Shown here one piece after another: positions 54,968 through 62,969 of a stretch of 64,000 bases of DNA. The DNA is from Pseudomonas poae. Its GTDB lineage: Bacteria; Pseudomonadota; Gammaproteobacteria; Pseudomonadales; Pseudomonadaceae. The stretch's first letter is position 1; every line of letters begins with the position of its first letter. The notes beneath the pieces are model-generated. The model did no database searches. It was not told the origin of the DNA and saw nothing but the letters and a program-made list of their open reading frames with translations. Position numbers and translations under genes: made by a program. The stretch lies in the NCBI GenBank assembly GCA_028869255.1, contig CP110972.1, positions 67,001-131,000 on the forward strand. The letters run 5' to 3'.

Positions 54968-54994
54968 GACCTTGGCACGCCAAGGTCTTTTTTT
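54968..54994. terminator. Bidirectional Rho-independent terminator
   Basis: GACCTTGG (54968-54975) and CCAAGGTC (54980-54987) with seven T on the right and a short A run on the left. It lies between convergent genes. Confidence 0.85.
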
Positions 54995-55003
54995 GACCGC
55001 AGA

Positions 55004-55375
55004 TCAGGTCAGCAGGTGCTTGGAGATCAGTCGCGAGATCTCGACGATTGAGGTTTTGCCGGTGAACTCAAACTTCACCTTCCCCAGCGACGAAAAGTAG
55101 ATCTCCAATTCCGAATCCAGATCAAACGTCCCGGACGTCTCCACCGAATACGCGACGATGTTTTTATACGGCAGCGACGTGAAGTCCTTCTTGCTGCCGG
55201 TAATCCCCTGCACGTTCACCGCGATGATGCGCTTGGTAGTGAACACCACGCCGTCGCGCATGGCCTTGTAGGCATCGACCACTTCTTCGCCGTCGAGCAG
55301 CAGGGCCGAGACGCGTTCGGCGTATTCGTTGTTTTGTTTGAGTTTGAAGAAGCCTTTGTTGTTGAAGTCGATCAT
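55004..55375 (-). CDS. Bacterial PH-domain protein
   Basis: A 123-residue protein that fits the bacterial pleckstrin-homology fold (DGVVFTTKRIIAVNVQG, then SLPYKNIVAYSVETSGTFD and a C-terminal helix ISRLISKHLL). No signal peptide. Members form ring oligomers and are of unknown role, sometimes stress-related. It appears monocistronic. Confidence 0.85.
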   Translation of the reverse strand: MIDFNNKGFFKLKQNNEYAERVSALLLDGEEVVDAYKAMRDGVVFTTKRIIAVNVQGITGSKKDFTSLPYKNIVAYSVETSGTFDLDSELEIYFSSLGKVKFEFTGKTSIVEISRLISKHLLT

Positions 55376-55523
55376 GGGCCTGCCCTCGGGTGAGTGGTGT
55401 ATGACGTTTTGCTCGCGGATCTGTATCTAACGCGTGCATTTTGAACGCCCTACCATGGCGTCCAAGCCTACAACGTTGGCCAAATGTTTCACGTCGACAG
55501 AGCAACGATCAAGGAGCCAAACA

Positions 55524-56159
55524 ATGCCTGAAGTGTCCAGCTGGCTGGCCTATGCGCTGATCTCGCTCGGCATGGTGCTCACGCCCGGGCCGAACATGAT
55601 TTATCTCATTTCCCGTTCGATCTGCCAGGGCCGCACGGCCGGGCTAATTTCCCTGGGCGGCGTGGCATTGGGTTTTTTGGTTTATATGGTGTGCGCGGCC
55701 TTGGGCATCACGGCCTTGGTCATGGCGGTGCCGTTTGCCTATGACTCGCTACGCTTCGGCGGTGCGTTGTACCTGGCCTACATGGCTTGGCAGGCGATAC
55801 GGCCGGGCGCTCGCTCGCCGTTCCAGCTGCGGGATTTGCCCAAGGACAGCCCGCGTAAACTGTTCACCATGGGCCTGGTGACCAACCTGCTGAACCCCAA
55901 GGTGGCGGTGATGTATTTGTCGTTGCTGCCCCAGTTCATCGACCCGAACGGCCATGGCAGTGTGCTGGCGCAATCCCTGGTGCTGGGCTTTACGCAGATT
56001 TTCATCAGCGTGAGCGTCAACGCGGTGATTGCCACGATGGCGGGTTCGATCGCGGTGTTTTTCGTCACCCGGCCGGGTTGGCAGGTGGTGCAGCGCTGGC
56101 TGATGGGCTCGGTGCTGATGGGGTTGGCGGTGCGGATGGCGGTGGAAGGGCGGCGGTAG
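55524..56159 (+). CDS. LysE/RhtB-family amino-acid exporter
   Basis: A 211-residue inner-membrane protein with six helices. LVSLGMVLTPGPNMIYL-type start (here ISLGMVLTPGPNMIYLISRS) and GLVTNLLNPKVAVMYLSLLP are diagnostic of LysE/RhtB. It exports amino acids such as threonine, homoserine or lysine. AAGGAG lies 7 nt before the ATG. Confidence 0.92.
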   Translation: MPEVSSWLAYALISLGMVLTPGPNMIYLISRSICQGRTAGLISLGGVALGFLVYMVCAALGITALVMAVPFAYDSLRFGGALYLAYMAWQAIRPGARSPFQLRDLPKDSPRKLFTMGLVTNLLNPKVAVMYLSLLPQFIDPNGHGSVLAQSLVLGFTQIFISVSVNAVIATMAGSIAVFFVTRPGWQVVQRWLMGSVLMGLAVRMAVEGRR

Positions 56160-56166
56160 GGCGCGC

Positions 56167-56496
56167 TTACAGGATGGCTTTCAGGTAGTCCTTGAGTGCG
56201 TTGAGTGGGGCATCGAGTGCTTCAAGTGTCGATGCTTGGCGCACGTTCACCGCGAGCCGCTGTAACTCGCGACCCAGTACGGTATCGGCGCCGCCCAAGG
56301 ATTCGAGTGCAAGCGTCACACACTCATCAAGCTTCTGCTGAATCCCGGCCAGCTCGCCTTTGCGCACCAGCAGCCCAAACACCTCACGGTCATACCCCTC
56401 CATCACCGGGTCATCGCGCAGAATCGGGCTCGCGCCTTCGGTTTCATGCACCAGCTTGAGAGCAAAAAGCGCAACAGCTTCCAGCGTCAATCCCAT
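56167..56496 (-). CDS. Hypothetical 109-residue protein
   Basis: A short helical protein (ALFALKLVHETEGASPIL, then LQRLAVNVRQASTLEAL). No signal peptide, no recognised family. Codon use is normal. It is 7 bp from the convergent LysE gene. Confidence 0.7.
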   Translation of the reverse strand: MGLTLEAVALFALKLVHETEGASPILRDDPVMEGYDREVFGLLVRKGELAGIQQKLDECVTLALESLGGADTVLGRELQRLAVNVRQASTLEALDAPLNALKDYLKAIL

Positions 56497-56552
56497 GGTC
56501 CCGGCTCCTCAATTTCTGCGTTCGCCCGTGCTTACTCACTTTTTGACAGGCG

Positions 56553-56584
56553 AAAAAAAAGACCTTGAATTTCAAGGTCTTTTT
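56553..56584. terminator. Bidirectional Rho-independent terminator
   Basis: GACCTTGAA (56561-56569) and TTCAAGGTC (56571-56579) with eight A before and five T after, so it works on both strands. Confidence 0.8.
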
Positions 56585-56590
56585 CTAAGA

Positions 56591-56612
56591 TGGTGCCCGA
56601 GGGAGACTCGAA
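56591..56612 (-). other. tRNA 3'-end remnant (possible att site)
   Basis: On the minus strand the 22 bases read as a T-loop (TTCGAG), a T-stem half, an acceptor half CTCGGGC and ACCA, the end of a Leu-like tRNA. The rest of the tRNA is absent; AT-rich sequence replaces it. Such remnants mark where an element integrated into a tRNA gene. The stretch 56613-56887 beyond it holds no gene I can support. Confidence 0.5.
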
Positions 56613-56887
56613 TAATAACATAACTATATAATTAACATAGTTTTTTGCATGTGTACACTTCCACGTTGTACCGTGAAGTGTACACCCTACCTGCCTCCAA
56701 TAAAGACTGGTGTGGATGGAAGCTTGATCGGATTTCTCCATCCGATTTCCGACGAGCTGTGAATAATATCTACAAGGAACTGGTTACGGATAGACTCCCC
56801 GGTCTGCCAAAAAATGCCGTACCGACACATGGCGAACTTTCGCGATTAGTCGGGAGTCATGAGCACAGCAAGCGTTATCTTGATGAA

Positions 56888-57013
56888 CTACTCGTTTCGA
56901 TCGATCGTGCCCAGGGCGCCCCGAACTTTGTCGGCGACGTCCGCCGATCCGCGCATCTCTACCCAGTTCGACAGCTCCATGATGGCGGCCTCCAGGAGCG
57001 AGCTGGTTTTCAT
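56888..57013 (-). CDS. Small hypothetical protein
   Basis: A 41-residue frame, MKTSSLLEAAIMELSNWVEM then GSADVADKVRGALGTIDRNE, acidic and helical. It resembles small proteins scattered in pseudomonads by general composition only. The ribosome site is weak. May be the remnant of a longer gene. Confidence 0.4.
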   Translation of the reverse strand: MKTSSLLEAAIMELSNWVEMRGSADVADKVRGALGTIDRNE

Positions 57014-57159
57014 TGATCTTAAATAACAGGGAAGGGGTAAGTCTGAGTTTGGCATTGTGCAATCCTCCGTGAAATTTTCAGCGTAGCAGGGGGATTACTG
57101 ACCTCGGTAGGGAGTTGTGCATGGTGGGAAGGACGCCGGGAGGAGGGTGCATCCACAGT

Positions 57160-57204
57160 CGATTGCTGCCAGTCACGAAGGGCCGCAGTCGGCCAGAAGC
57201 GGAC
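57160..57204. repeat. Intergenic palindromic repeat, half unit
   Basis: CGATTGCTGCC through CGGCCAGAAGCGGAC, matching one half of the units at 59792 and 62388. The rest of the gap 57014-57302 shows no gene. Confidence 0.6.
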
Positions 57205-57302
57205 GTCAGAGTCGTGCAAAAAAAATTTACCCCCTTTAGCGTTCCTGGCAAGTTTCAGGCGCGAAAAAACTATCGAAAGACAGTTTGCTGCCCGTACTTG
57301 AC

Positions 57303-58157
57303 TCACATTTCGTAAGCAATGGCGTAGGTGTTACCGGAGCGCTTGATATGAGCAAAGCCGAACGTGCCTAAGTGCATGCCAGCGACCATCAAATTATCTG
57401 AACTGGCAACATCCAGCAGCCTCGTTCGCGTGGCCGCCGATAGCAGCGGGTCCTGGTCGAAGGCAATCGTGACGTCGGGGCGCGCAATCTGAATCTGAGG
57501 AAAATGAACGATATCGCCCCACACCAGCAGGCTGCCTGCCGCGGACTCGAAGCGGTAACCGCAATGCCCGACGGTATGCCCAGGCAACGGTATCGCACTG
57601 ATGCCCGGCAGGAGGTCATTGGCGGTGAATGGGCGCAGGTTTTTCCGGTACCGCTCGAACACCGTTCGTGCAAACAGAAAGTTTCTACGCGCGCGCTCAC
57701 TGGCCTGACCAAGGTGGCCATCGTCCTTCCAGAACGCTAGCTCTCGCTGATGCAAAACCAACTCAGCATTGGCGAAGGCCATTTCTCCCGCTGCGTTCAA
57801 CAAGCCACCGATGTGGTCGGGGTGCGCGTGAGTAAGCAGAATCGTATCTATGTCACCGGGTTGCACGCCGGCCAATGCAAGATTGGCCAGCAACTCGCCG
57901 CCCCATTGATTGAATCCGCCGGCGCCGGCGTCGATCAGAATCGTTCGGCCACGCCCACGTACCAGATAGCAATTGATATGGATCGACGCTGGCTCGCTGA
58001 TTCCGGCGGCTAACTGAAGTCGGAGCGCCTCCGTTGGCGCGATGTTGGCGAGAAAATCCAGGCTCGCCCCCAAGTAGCCATCGCTGATGGCGGTGATTGA
58101 AAACTCGCCAATTTGCTGGCTGCGAAGTTTCCAGGGATGTATGTCCACGTTACTCAT
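57303..58157 (-). CDS. MBL-fold metallo-hydrolase
   Basis: A 284-residue metallo-beta-lactamase-fold protein. THAHPDHIGG is the zinc motif, LPGHTVGHCGY and WGDIVHFPQI hold the later ligands, and DAGAGG the early turn. Similar proteins include AHL lactonases and other hydrolases; the substrate is unknown. It overlaps the upstream gene by 4 bp, and a divergent LysR regulator probably controls both. No export signal. Confidence 0.88.
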   Translation of the reverse strand: MSNVDIHPWKLRSQQIGEFSITAISDGYLGASLDFLANIAPTEALRLQLAAGISEPASIHINCYLVRGRGRTILIDAGAGGFNQWGGELLANLALAGVQPGDIDTILLTHAHPDHIGGLLNAAGEMAFANAELVLHQRELAFWKDDGHLGQASERARRNFLFARTVFERYRKNLRPFTANDLLPGISAIPLPGHTVGHCGYRFESAAGSLLVWGDIVHFPQIQIARPDVTIAFDQDPLLSAATRTRLLDVASSDNLMVAGMHLGTFGFAHIKRSGNTYAIAYEM

Positions 58158-58663
58158 GACTGTAACTGCACGGTCATGGCGCGATATACATTCAGCCCCT
58201 GCAGATCGCTGGCCCTGGCCTGAGCGCAATCCAGTTTGGCCAGCCAGCGGTGTGCAGGGGTCTTGTCCAAAGCAACGGCGTGCAGCGCTAAAGGCGTAAG
58301 GCCTAACTCAATCAGCGCTTGAGGGCCTTGTTCACTGACCAACAGGAACTCGTTCGCGCCCACGGCAACTACCCGGTCCGGCCCGGCATAGAGGTTGCGT
58401 TTCCAATCAGTGATGTGCGACTGCCAGCGGGAAAAGTTGCCACCTCCTTTTTGACGGTACTCGTCGCTCTGCAATACGGCAGGCGTATCGACTGAATGTA
58501 AAGCTAGGTAGACCGGGCAAGTGCCGCTCAAGGCTTTGAAACGCTGTGAGGAGCTAAAACCGCTCACCGAGATCAGCGCCGGCAGTTTTTCCAGGCTGTA
58601 AAACCCATTCCACTCGGCTTCGCTGGCGGGGTCAGCGTAGTTGCATTCGACTGTGTAAATCAT
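58154..58663 (-). CDS. Hypothetical protein coupled to the MBL hydrolase
   Basis: A 169-residue protein starting MIYTVECNYADPASEAEWN, which suggests a dimeric alpha-beta barrel (EthD/ABM-like) in the first 100 residues (LPALISVSGFSSSQRFKAL). Function unknown. It starts a two-gene operon with the MBL gene and faces the LysR gene across a 122-bp gap. Confidence 0.75.
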   Translation of the reverse strand: MIYTVECNYADPASEAEWNGFYSLEKLPALISVSGFSSSQRFKALSGTCPVYLALHSVDTPAVLQSDEYRQKGGGNFSRWQSHITDWKRNLYAGPDRVVAVGANEFLLVSEQGPQALIELGLTPLALHAVALDKTPAHRWLAKLDCAQARASDLQGLNVYRAMTVQLQS

Positions 58664-58785
58664 AGAGTCACTTCACGGATTGATGTTCTATCATGCTATT
58701 GGCGCGGTAATGACCCATAAAACGATTTTTCGGCACCCTTTAGTGACTAAACATCAAGGTTGCTGTCTTGACTCCAGGAAAGACC

Positions 58786-59673
58786 ATGCGTCGAAAGCTC
58801 CCTAGTAACGCAGCACTGATTGCCTTTGAAACAGCAGCCCGCCATGGCAGCTTCGCCCGTGCCGCAAACGAATTGGCCTTGACCGAGGGCGCAATTAGTC
58901 GGCAGATAGGCCGCCTCGAAGCCTTTCTGGGCGTCACCCTATTCGAGCGCGTTGGCAACCGCGTGCGGCTCTTGCCTAACGGTGAGCGCTACGCGGCGCA
59001 AGTGCGCGAACTACTCGACCGCCTCGACAGGGACAGCCAGTATTTGATGGGCCAGCCCAGAAACGGCGCAAGCCTGGATATCGCCGTCAGCCCAACCTTT
59101 GCCCTGCGCTGGCTAATCCCTCGGTTGTCTGGCTTTAGCCAACAACACCCAAATATCTGCGTACACCTCTCGGAACGCATGGAACCGTTCGTACTTGCCG
59201 GTAGCGGCTTTGATGCCGCCATCCATTTTGATCACCCTGCCTGGACAGGCATGCACACGCACCGCCTGTTGAACGAAGTGTTAATTCCGGTTTGTCACCC
59301 TGCCCTCCTGAATCAGGGCAAGCAGGCAACGGTTCTGGATTCACTGCCGCGATTACACCGACGACAGAACCCGGATGCGTGGCAGCGCTATGCCCAGGAA
59401 ACCGGGATTGTCCTGAGCAACCCGACGATGGGCGCGCGCTACGATTTGCACGCGATGTTAATTGAGGCCGCACTGGTTGGCCTCGGTGTGGCACTCGTAC
59501 CGCGCCTGTATGTGGAAGCAGAGCTGGCGCAAGGCCGTCTGGTTGCGCCATGGCCGCAGGAGAAGAATGTCGCCAAGACCTTTTGCCTCGTGTTACCTGA
59601 ACCCCTTAAGCTGAGCCGCGCGCCCATCCAGGCATTTGCGCATTGGCTGTTGGAGGAGGCGCAGGTGAAGTAA
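58786..59673 (+). CDS. LysR-type regulator (GcvA-like)
   Basis: A 295-residue protein with HTH AARHGSFARAANELALTEGA and SRQIGRLEAFLGVTLFER, typical of the GcvA/AmpR branch, and an effector domain. The ATG at 58786 follows AGGAAAG; an upstream TTG is less likely. It is divergent from the MBL operon, its probable target. Confidence 0.9.
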   Translation: MRRKLPSNAALIAFETAARHGSFARAANELALTEGAISRQIGRLEAFLGVTLFERVGNRVRLLPNGERYAAQVRELLDRLDRDSQYLMGQPRNGASLDIAVSPTFALRWLIPRLSGFSQQHPNICVHLSERMEPFVLAGSGFDAAIHFDHPAWTGMHTHRLLNEVLIPVCHPALLNQGKQATVLDSLPRLHRRQNPDAWQRYAQETGIVLSNPTMGARYDLHAMLIEAALVGLGVALVPRLYVEAELAQGRLVAPWPQEKNVAKTFCLVLPEPLKLSRAPIQAFAHWLLEEAQVK

Positions 59674-60076
59674 GGGCATGCGGAGGTGCCAGTACCGGGT
59701 CGGTTTCGTAGGCCACGTCAGTGCTGATCCCCCCGGGTGACGGTGTCTATACACGACCAATTATTCAGTGGGTAGGTGATAAAAGTTTTGTGTCTGCTTT
59801 TGGCCGGTTTCTGCCTGTTGCCACCTTCCGACTCGGATCGTTTTCTGCCTGTGGCGACCGACTGAAAACGGCCATTAGCAGACCGCCCCACACGGATCAG
59901 TGGGCTCGCTTTAAGGTACCGAGGTTTCTAGAAAAGCTATACCTATTCACGCACCCGCCCAAGATGCGATGCATCGCTCTGGAAGCGGAAGCCGATATTT
60001 GTCAGTCGCAAAAAGGCATCTGCATGTGTTGGAGTCGAAGCCGGCGACCGCGAGGTCGCCGGAGCCGCTCTGGGAA
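59674..60076. other. 400-bp gap without a gene
   Basis: Contains a palindromic repeat unit (59792-59883) and otherwise nothing I can support. AT content is moderate. Confidence 0.6.
59792..59883. repeat. Intergenic palindromic repeat unit
   Basis: Begins GTCTGCTTTTGGCCGG and ends CGGCCATTAGCAGAC, with inner TCTGCCTGTTGCC and TCTGCCTGTGGCG segments. A related unit is at 62388-62478 and half a unit at 57160. Confidence 0.75.
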
Positions 60077-61108
60077 TCAATTTCCGCCGTGAGGCAGGAA
60101 CACACCACGGAATCGCATCTTCCCGGAGGACAGGCGTTCATAAGCCTCCGTTGCTTGGTTAAGAGAGAAGGTTTCGACTATAGGCTTGACCTTACCCTTC
60201 GCGGCCAATTCGAGAATTTCGGCGAGGTAGTGCTGTCCCCCATGCGTGGAGCCAACCACCCGTTGGCGCATCATATGGAATGGCTTGCCATCGGACGGAA
60301 TCGAGAACGGCTTGCTGAAGTCGAGCCCGCAAAGGACGATGCGACCGTCAGGATTGACCCCCGCGAGCGCCTTTTCGGCGGTTTCGAAGTCGTTGGTGGT
60401 GATCAGCAGCACGTCGGCACCACCGACTGCCAATAGCTCCTCGGCATTGGTGACGACATGGTCGGCACCCAAGTCGGTCGCAAGCTTGTGCTTGTCTGGA
60501 GAATGCGTGATCGCGATGGTTTCGAATCCGCATGCCTTTGAGAACTGCAAGGCGACGTGGCCCAACCCGCCGATCCCCAGCACAGCGACCCTGTCACCCG
60601 GTTTCGGCTCCGCGTCTCGCAGGCCGCTCCAGGTGGTATAGCCCGCGCACATCATGGGCGCGGCGTCCGTGTAGGACAGCCCATCGGGCAACAATACGGT
60701 GCCTTCCGCAGAAATTGCGATGTACTCTGCGTGCCCGCCCTGCGACGCGAAGCCGGTCGTTCTGGGCGAAACGCAGTTCATGGCAGTCTGGCCGGTCAAC
60801 GGGCGGTTCTGGCGGCAGTAAGGGCATCGACCGCACGAGGACTGTACCCAGGTGGTACCGACTCGGTCTCCAACCTTGCGCGTGTGGACACCCGCACCGA
60901 CTTCGACGATTTCACCAACCACTTCGTGACCCGGAGTCTGAGGATAAATGTCACCGCCAGCCCCCTGAGTTGCCCACACGTCCGTGTAGCACATGCCGGA
61001 GGCGTGAACTTTCACCAGGACCAGCCCTGGCTCTGCCTTGGGCATGGGAACCTCATGAACCTCCCAGGGTTTGTTCGCGCCGGTCATCACAACTGCCTTC
61101 ATCTTCAT
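60077..61108 (-). CDS. Zinc-dependent alcohol dehydrogenase
   Basis: A 343-residue medium-chain dehydrogenase. Catalytic zinc ligands are in SGMCYTDVW and PGHEVVGEI; the NAD fold shows GIGGLGHVALQF. The structural zinc loop is CGRCPYC followed by a distant fourth Cys (TAMNCVSP), a longer spacing than usual but shared by some subfamilies. It oxidises primary alcohols or reduces aldehydes. AAGGAA lies 8 nt before the ATG. It is divergent from a LysR gene. Confidence 0.9.
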   Translation of the reverse strand: MKMKAVVMTGANKPWEVHEVPMPKAEPGLVLVKVHASGMCYTDVWATQGAGGDIYPQTPGHEVVGEIVEVGAGVHTRKVGDRVGTTWVQSSCGRCPYCRQNRPLTGQTAMNCVSPRTTGFASQGGHAEYIAISAEGTVLLPDGLSYTDAAPMMCAGYTTWSGLRDAEPKPGDRVAVLGIGGLGHVALQFSKACGFETIAITHSPDKHKLATDLGADHVVTNAEELLAVGGADVLLITTNDFETAEKALAGVNPDGRIVLCGLDFSKPFSIPSDGKPFHMMRQRVVGSTHGGQHYLAEILELAAKGKVKPIVETFSLNQATEAYERLSSGKMRFRGVFLPHGGN

Positions 61109-61262
61109 CGCATGTTCCTTTCGATCAGGTGGTCATTACTGTTAGGGCTGCGAACGAGATGCTCTGAGAGCTACACCGGCCCTTTTGCACCCACGATGCT
61201 GCAGCTTCATTCGAGTCTATGGGTCGTTGACTGTCGCGACAATCTGGTCAATATTTGATTCC

Positions 61263-62183
61263 ATGATGAAAGTAATTCACCAATCCAAGGGCAATGACCT
61301 GTCGGCCTTTGCCGCATTCTTAGCGGTCGCAGCCCACCGAAGTTTCCGCAGCGCCGCAATCGATCTCGACATGACGCCCTCAGCGATCAGTCACTCGATC
61401 AAGGCTCTCGAACAACGGTTAAACGTCCGCCTTTTCAACCGGACGACTCGAAGCGTCTCCTTGACCGAGGCGGGAGAGCGCCTGGCCATAAAACTAAGAC
61501 CGGCAATGGCCTCAGTTGAAGAAGCCGTTCGGGAGCTGGAGAGCAATGACCACGCTCCCAGCGGAACGGTGCGAATCAATGCCAGTGAGGGCGCCATCCG
61601 GTTGGTACTGTGGCCAGTGCTTGCGCGCTTTTTGCGCGAGAATCCTCGCGTCCATCTCGACATATTCAGTGATGGCAAGCTGAGCGATATCGTTGCCGAT
61701 GGTTTTGATGCGGGTATCCGATTAGCGGAAGCAGTACCCAAAGATATGGTGGCCATCCCAGTTATGGGAGAGGTCCGCTTTGCGGTAGTGGCGTCGCCCG
61801 AGTACTTCGAGCAACGCGGATATCCAGTAGTGCCGCAAGATCTGTATGACCATCATTGCATCCGCTTCCGGTTTGAAAGTGGTGCAATCTACAGATGGGA
61901 GTTTGAGCGCCATGGCGCTGTCGAAAGGATCAACGCTCCCGGCCCTCTCACGTTGATTGATCAATCGTTGATGGTGGAGGCAGCAATCGAGGGAATAGGG
62001 ATCGCCTTCGTGCCCGACCATCTTGCAGCACATGCGCTCAAGGAGGGCCGACTCAAACGAGTTCTGGAAGAGTGGTGTCCCGCGTATCTGGGGCTGTGCC
62101 TCTATTACTCGGCGAATCGCCATGTACCATCCGGCCTCAGGGCGTTGATCAATATGCTGACTGATAAGCGGTCCGGCAATTAG
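61263..62183 (+). CDS. LysR-type regulator
   Basis: A 306-residue protein with HTH (AAHRSFRSAAIDLDMTPSAI, SHSIKALEQRLNVRLFNRTT) and an effector domain ending in MLTDKRSGN. Start codons at 61263 and 61266 are adjacent; neither has a strong ribosome site. It is divergent from the alcohol dehydrogenase gene, its likely target. Confidence 0.88.
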   Translation: MMKVIHQSKGNDLSAFAAFLAVAAHRSFRSAAIDLDMTPSAISHSIKALEQRLNVRLFNRTTRSVSLTEAGERLAIKLRPAMASVEEAVRELESNDHAPSGTVRINASEGAIRLVLWPVLARFLRENPRVHLDIFSDGKLSDIVADGFDAGIRLAEAVPKDMVAIPVMGEVRFAVVASPEYFEQRGYPVVPQDLYDHHCIRFRFESGAIYRWEFERHGAVERINAPGPLTLIDQSLMVEAAIEGIGIAFVPDHLAAHALKEGRLKRVLEEWCPAYLGLCLYYSANRHVPSGLRALINMLTDKRSGN

Positions 62184-62325
62184 ACGACCTTGCGCCTAGG
62201 AGCCGGCGGGCCCGTGGTAACACCGCCTGGCACAATTTGACGACCAGCATCGTCAGCGACTTGCCATTGCAGCTGTCTGCGGCTGATCGTTGGCCAAGCG
62301 TCTCGGACGCGTCCGCGGCCTTAGG

Positions 62326-62373
62326 GAAAAGGGGACTGATTTATTTCTCAGAAATTATATCAGTCCCCTTTTC
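62326..62373. repeat. Perfect 15-bp inverted repeat
   Basis: GAAAAGGGGACTGAT (62326-62340) and ATCAGTCCCCTTTTC (62359-62373) with an 18-bp AT-rich spacer. Sequences of this kind are common around REP-associated or IS-type transposases. No transposase remains here. Confidence 0.7.
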
Positions 62374-62387
62374 TCTGCTTGCAATCC

Positions 62388-62478
62388 GTCCGCTTCTGGC
62401 CGGTTTCTGCCCTTCGCGAAGGGCACTTTAGGTCGCTTGCTGCCTGTCGTGAGGGGCAACAAGCGGCCAAAAGCAGAC
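62388..62478. repeat. Intergenic palindromic repeat unit
   Basis: Begins GTCCGCTTCTGGCCGG and ends CGGCCAAAAGCAGAC, related to 59792-59883. Together with the inverted repeat it fills most of the gap 62184-62540, which has no gene. Confidence 0.75.
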
Positions 62479-62540
62479 CTTCCTTAAATCTTCAAATAGC
62501 TTTACAAACCACATAGCTGCACAAGTTAAGGCGAGACGGC

Positions 62541-62801
62541 ATGGCACTTTCCAAAGGCAGTATCATAAAGCTGATCACTATTGACCGAGCAGCGGTGGTA
62601 CTCACGGACTGGTTGAACTCTCGGGAGGCCGCTCCTGGAGATATCGCCGTGGTGGAAAGGATTTCAATGGGGGAGGCTGGATGCACTGTTCTCTTGTTGT
62701 GCGAGCCAGAAGTAGGGTTTCTTGAGTGGAGAGCGTTATATTTTGAGGCTGGGTTGACCTATGAGGTGCTGAGTGGCTTTCCCCCTGACGTCAGCTCTTG
62801 A
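62541..62801 (+). CDS. Small hypothetical protein
   Basis: An 86-residue protein (MALSKGSIIKLITIDRAAVV, then GDIAVVERISMGEAGC and LLLCEPEVGFLEWRALY). Predicted beta-rich and soluble. No family recognised. It lies alone between repeats and a receptor gene. Confidence 0.6.
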   Translation: MALSKGSIIKLITIDRAAVVLTDWLNSREAAPGDIAVVERISMGEAGCTVLLLCEPEVGFLEWRALYFEAGLTYEVLSGFPPDVSS

Positions 62802-62969
62802 ATGTCTGCTCAGGGTCGATAGCAGTCAGTTGTCAACACCCTCTATCAGCCGACGTTGTTGAAATATCGAGTACGAAAGCGGTTTTGTCTGGCAATTGCG
62901 CTTACTTGCCGATCCGGGCGCCAAGATGGCGCTTGCCAATCGATAATTTTCGCAAGCAAGCACAGCGCC

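Noticed and set aside
56645..57016. Plus-strand 123-codon frame starting MHVYTSTLY
   Set aside because: No ribosome site, its second half is antisense to a better minus-strand small frame, and I see no family signal.
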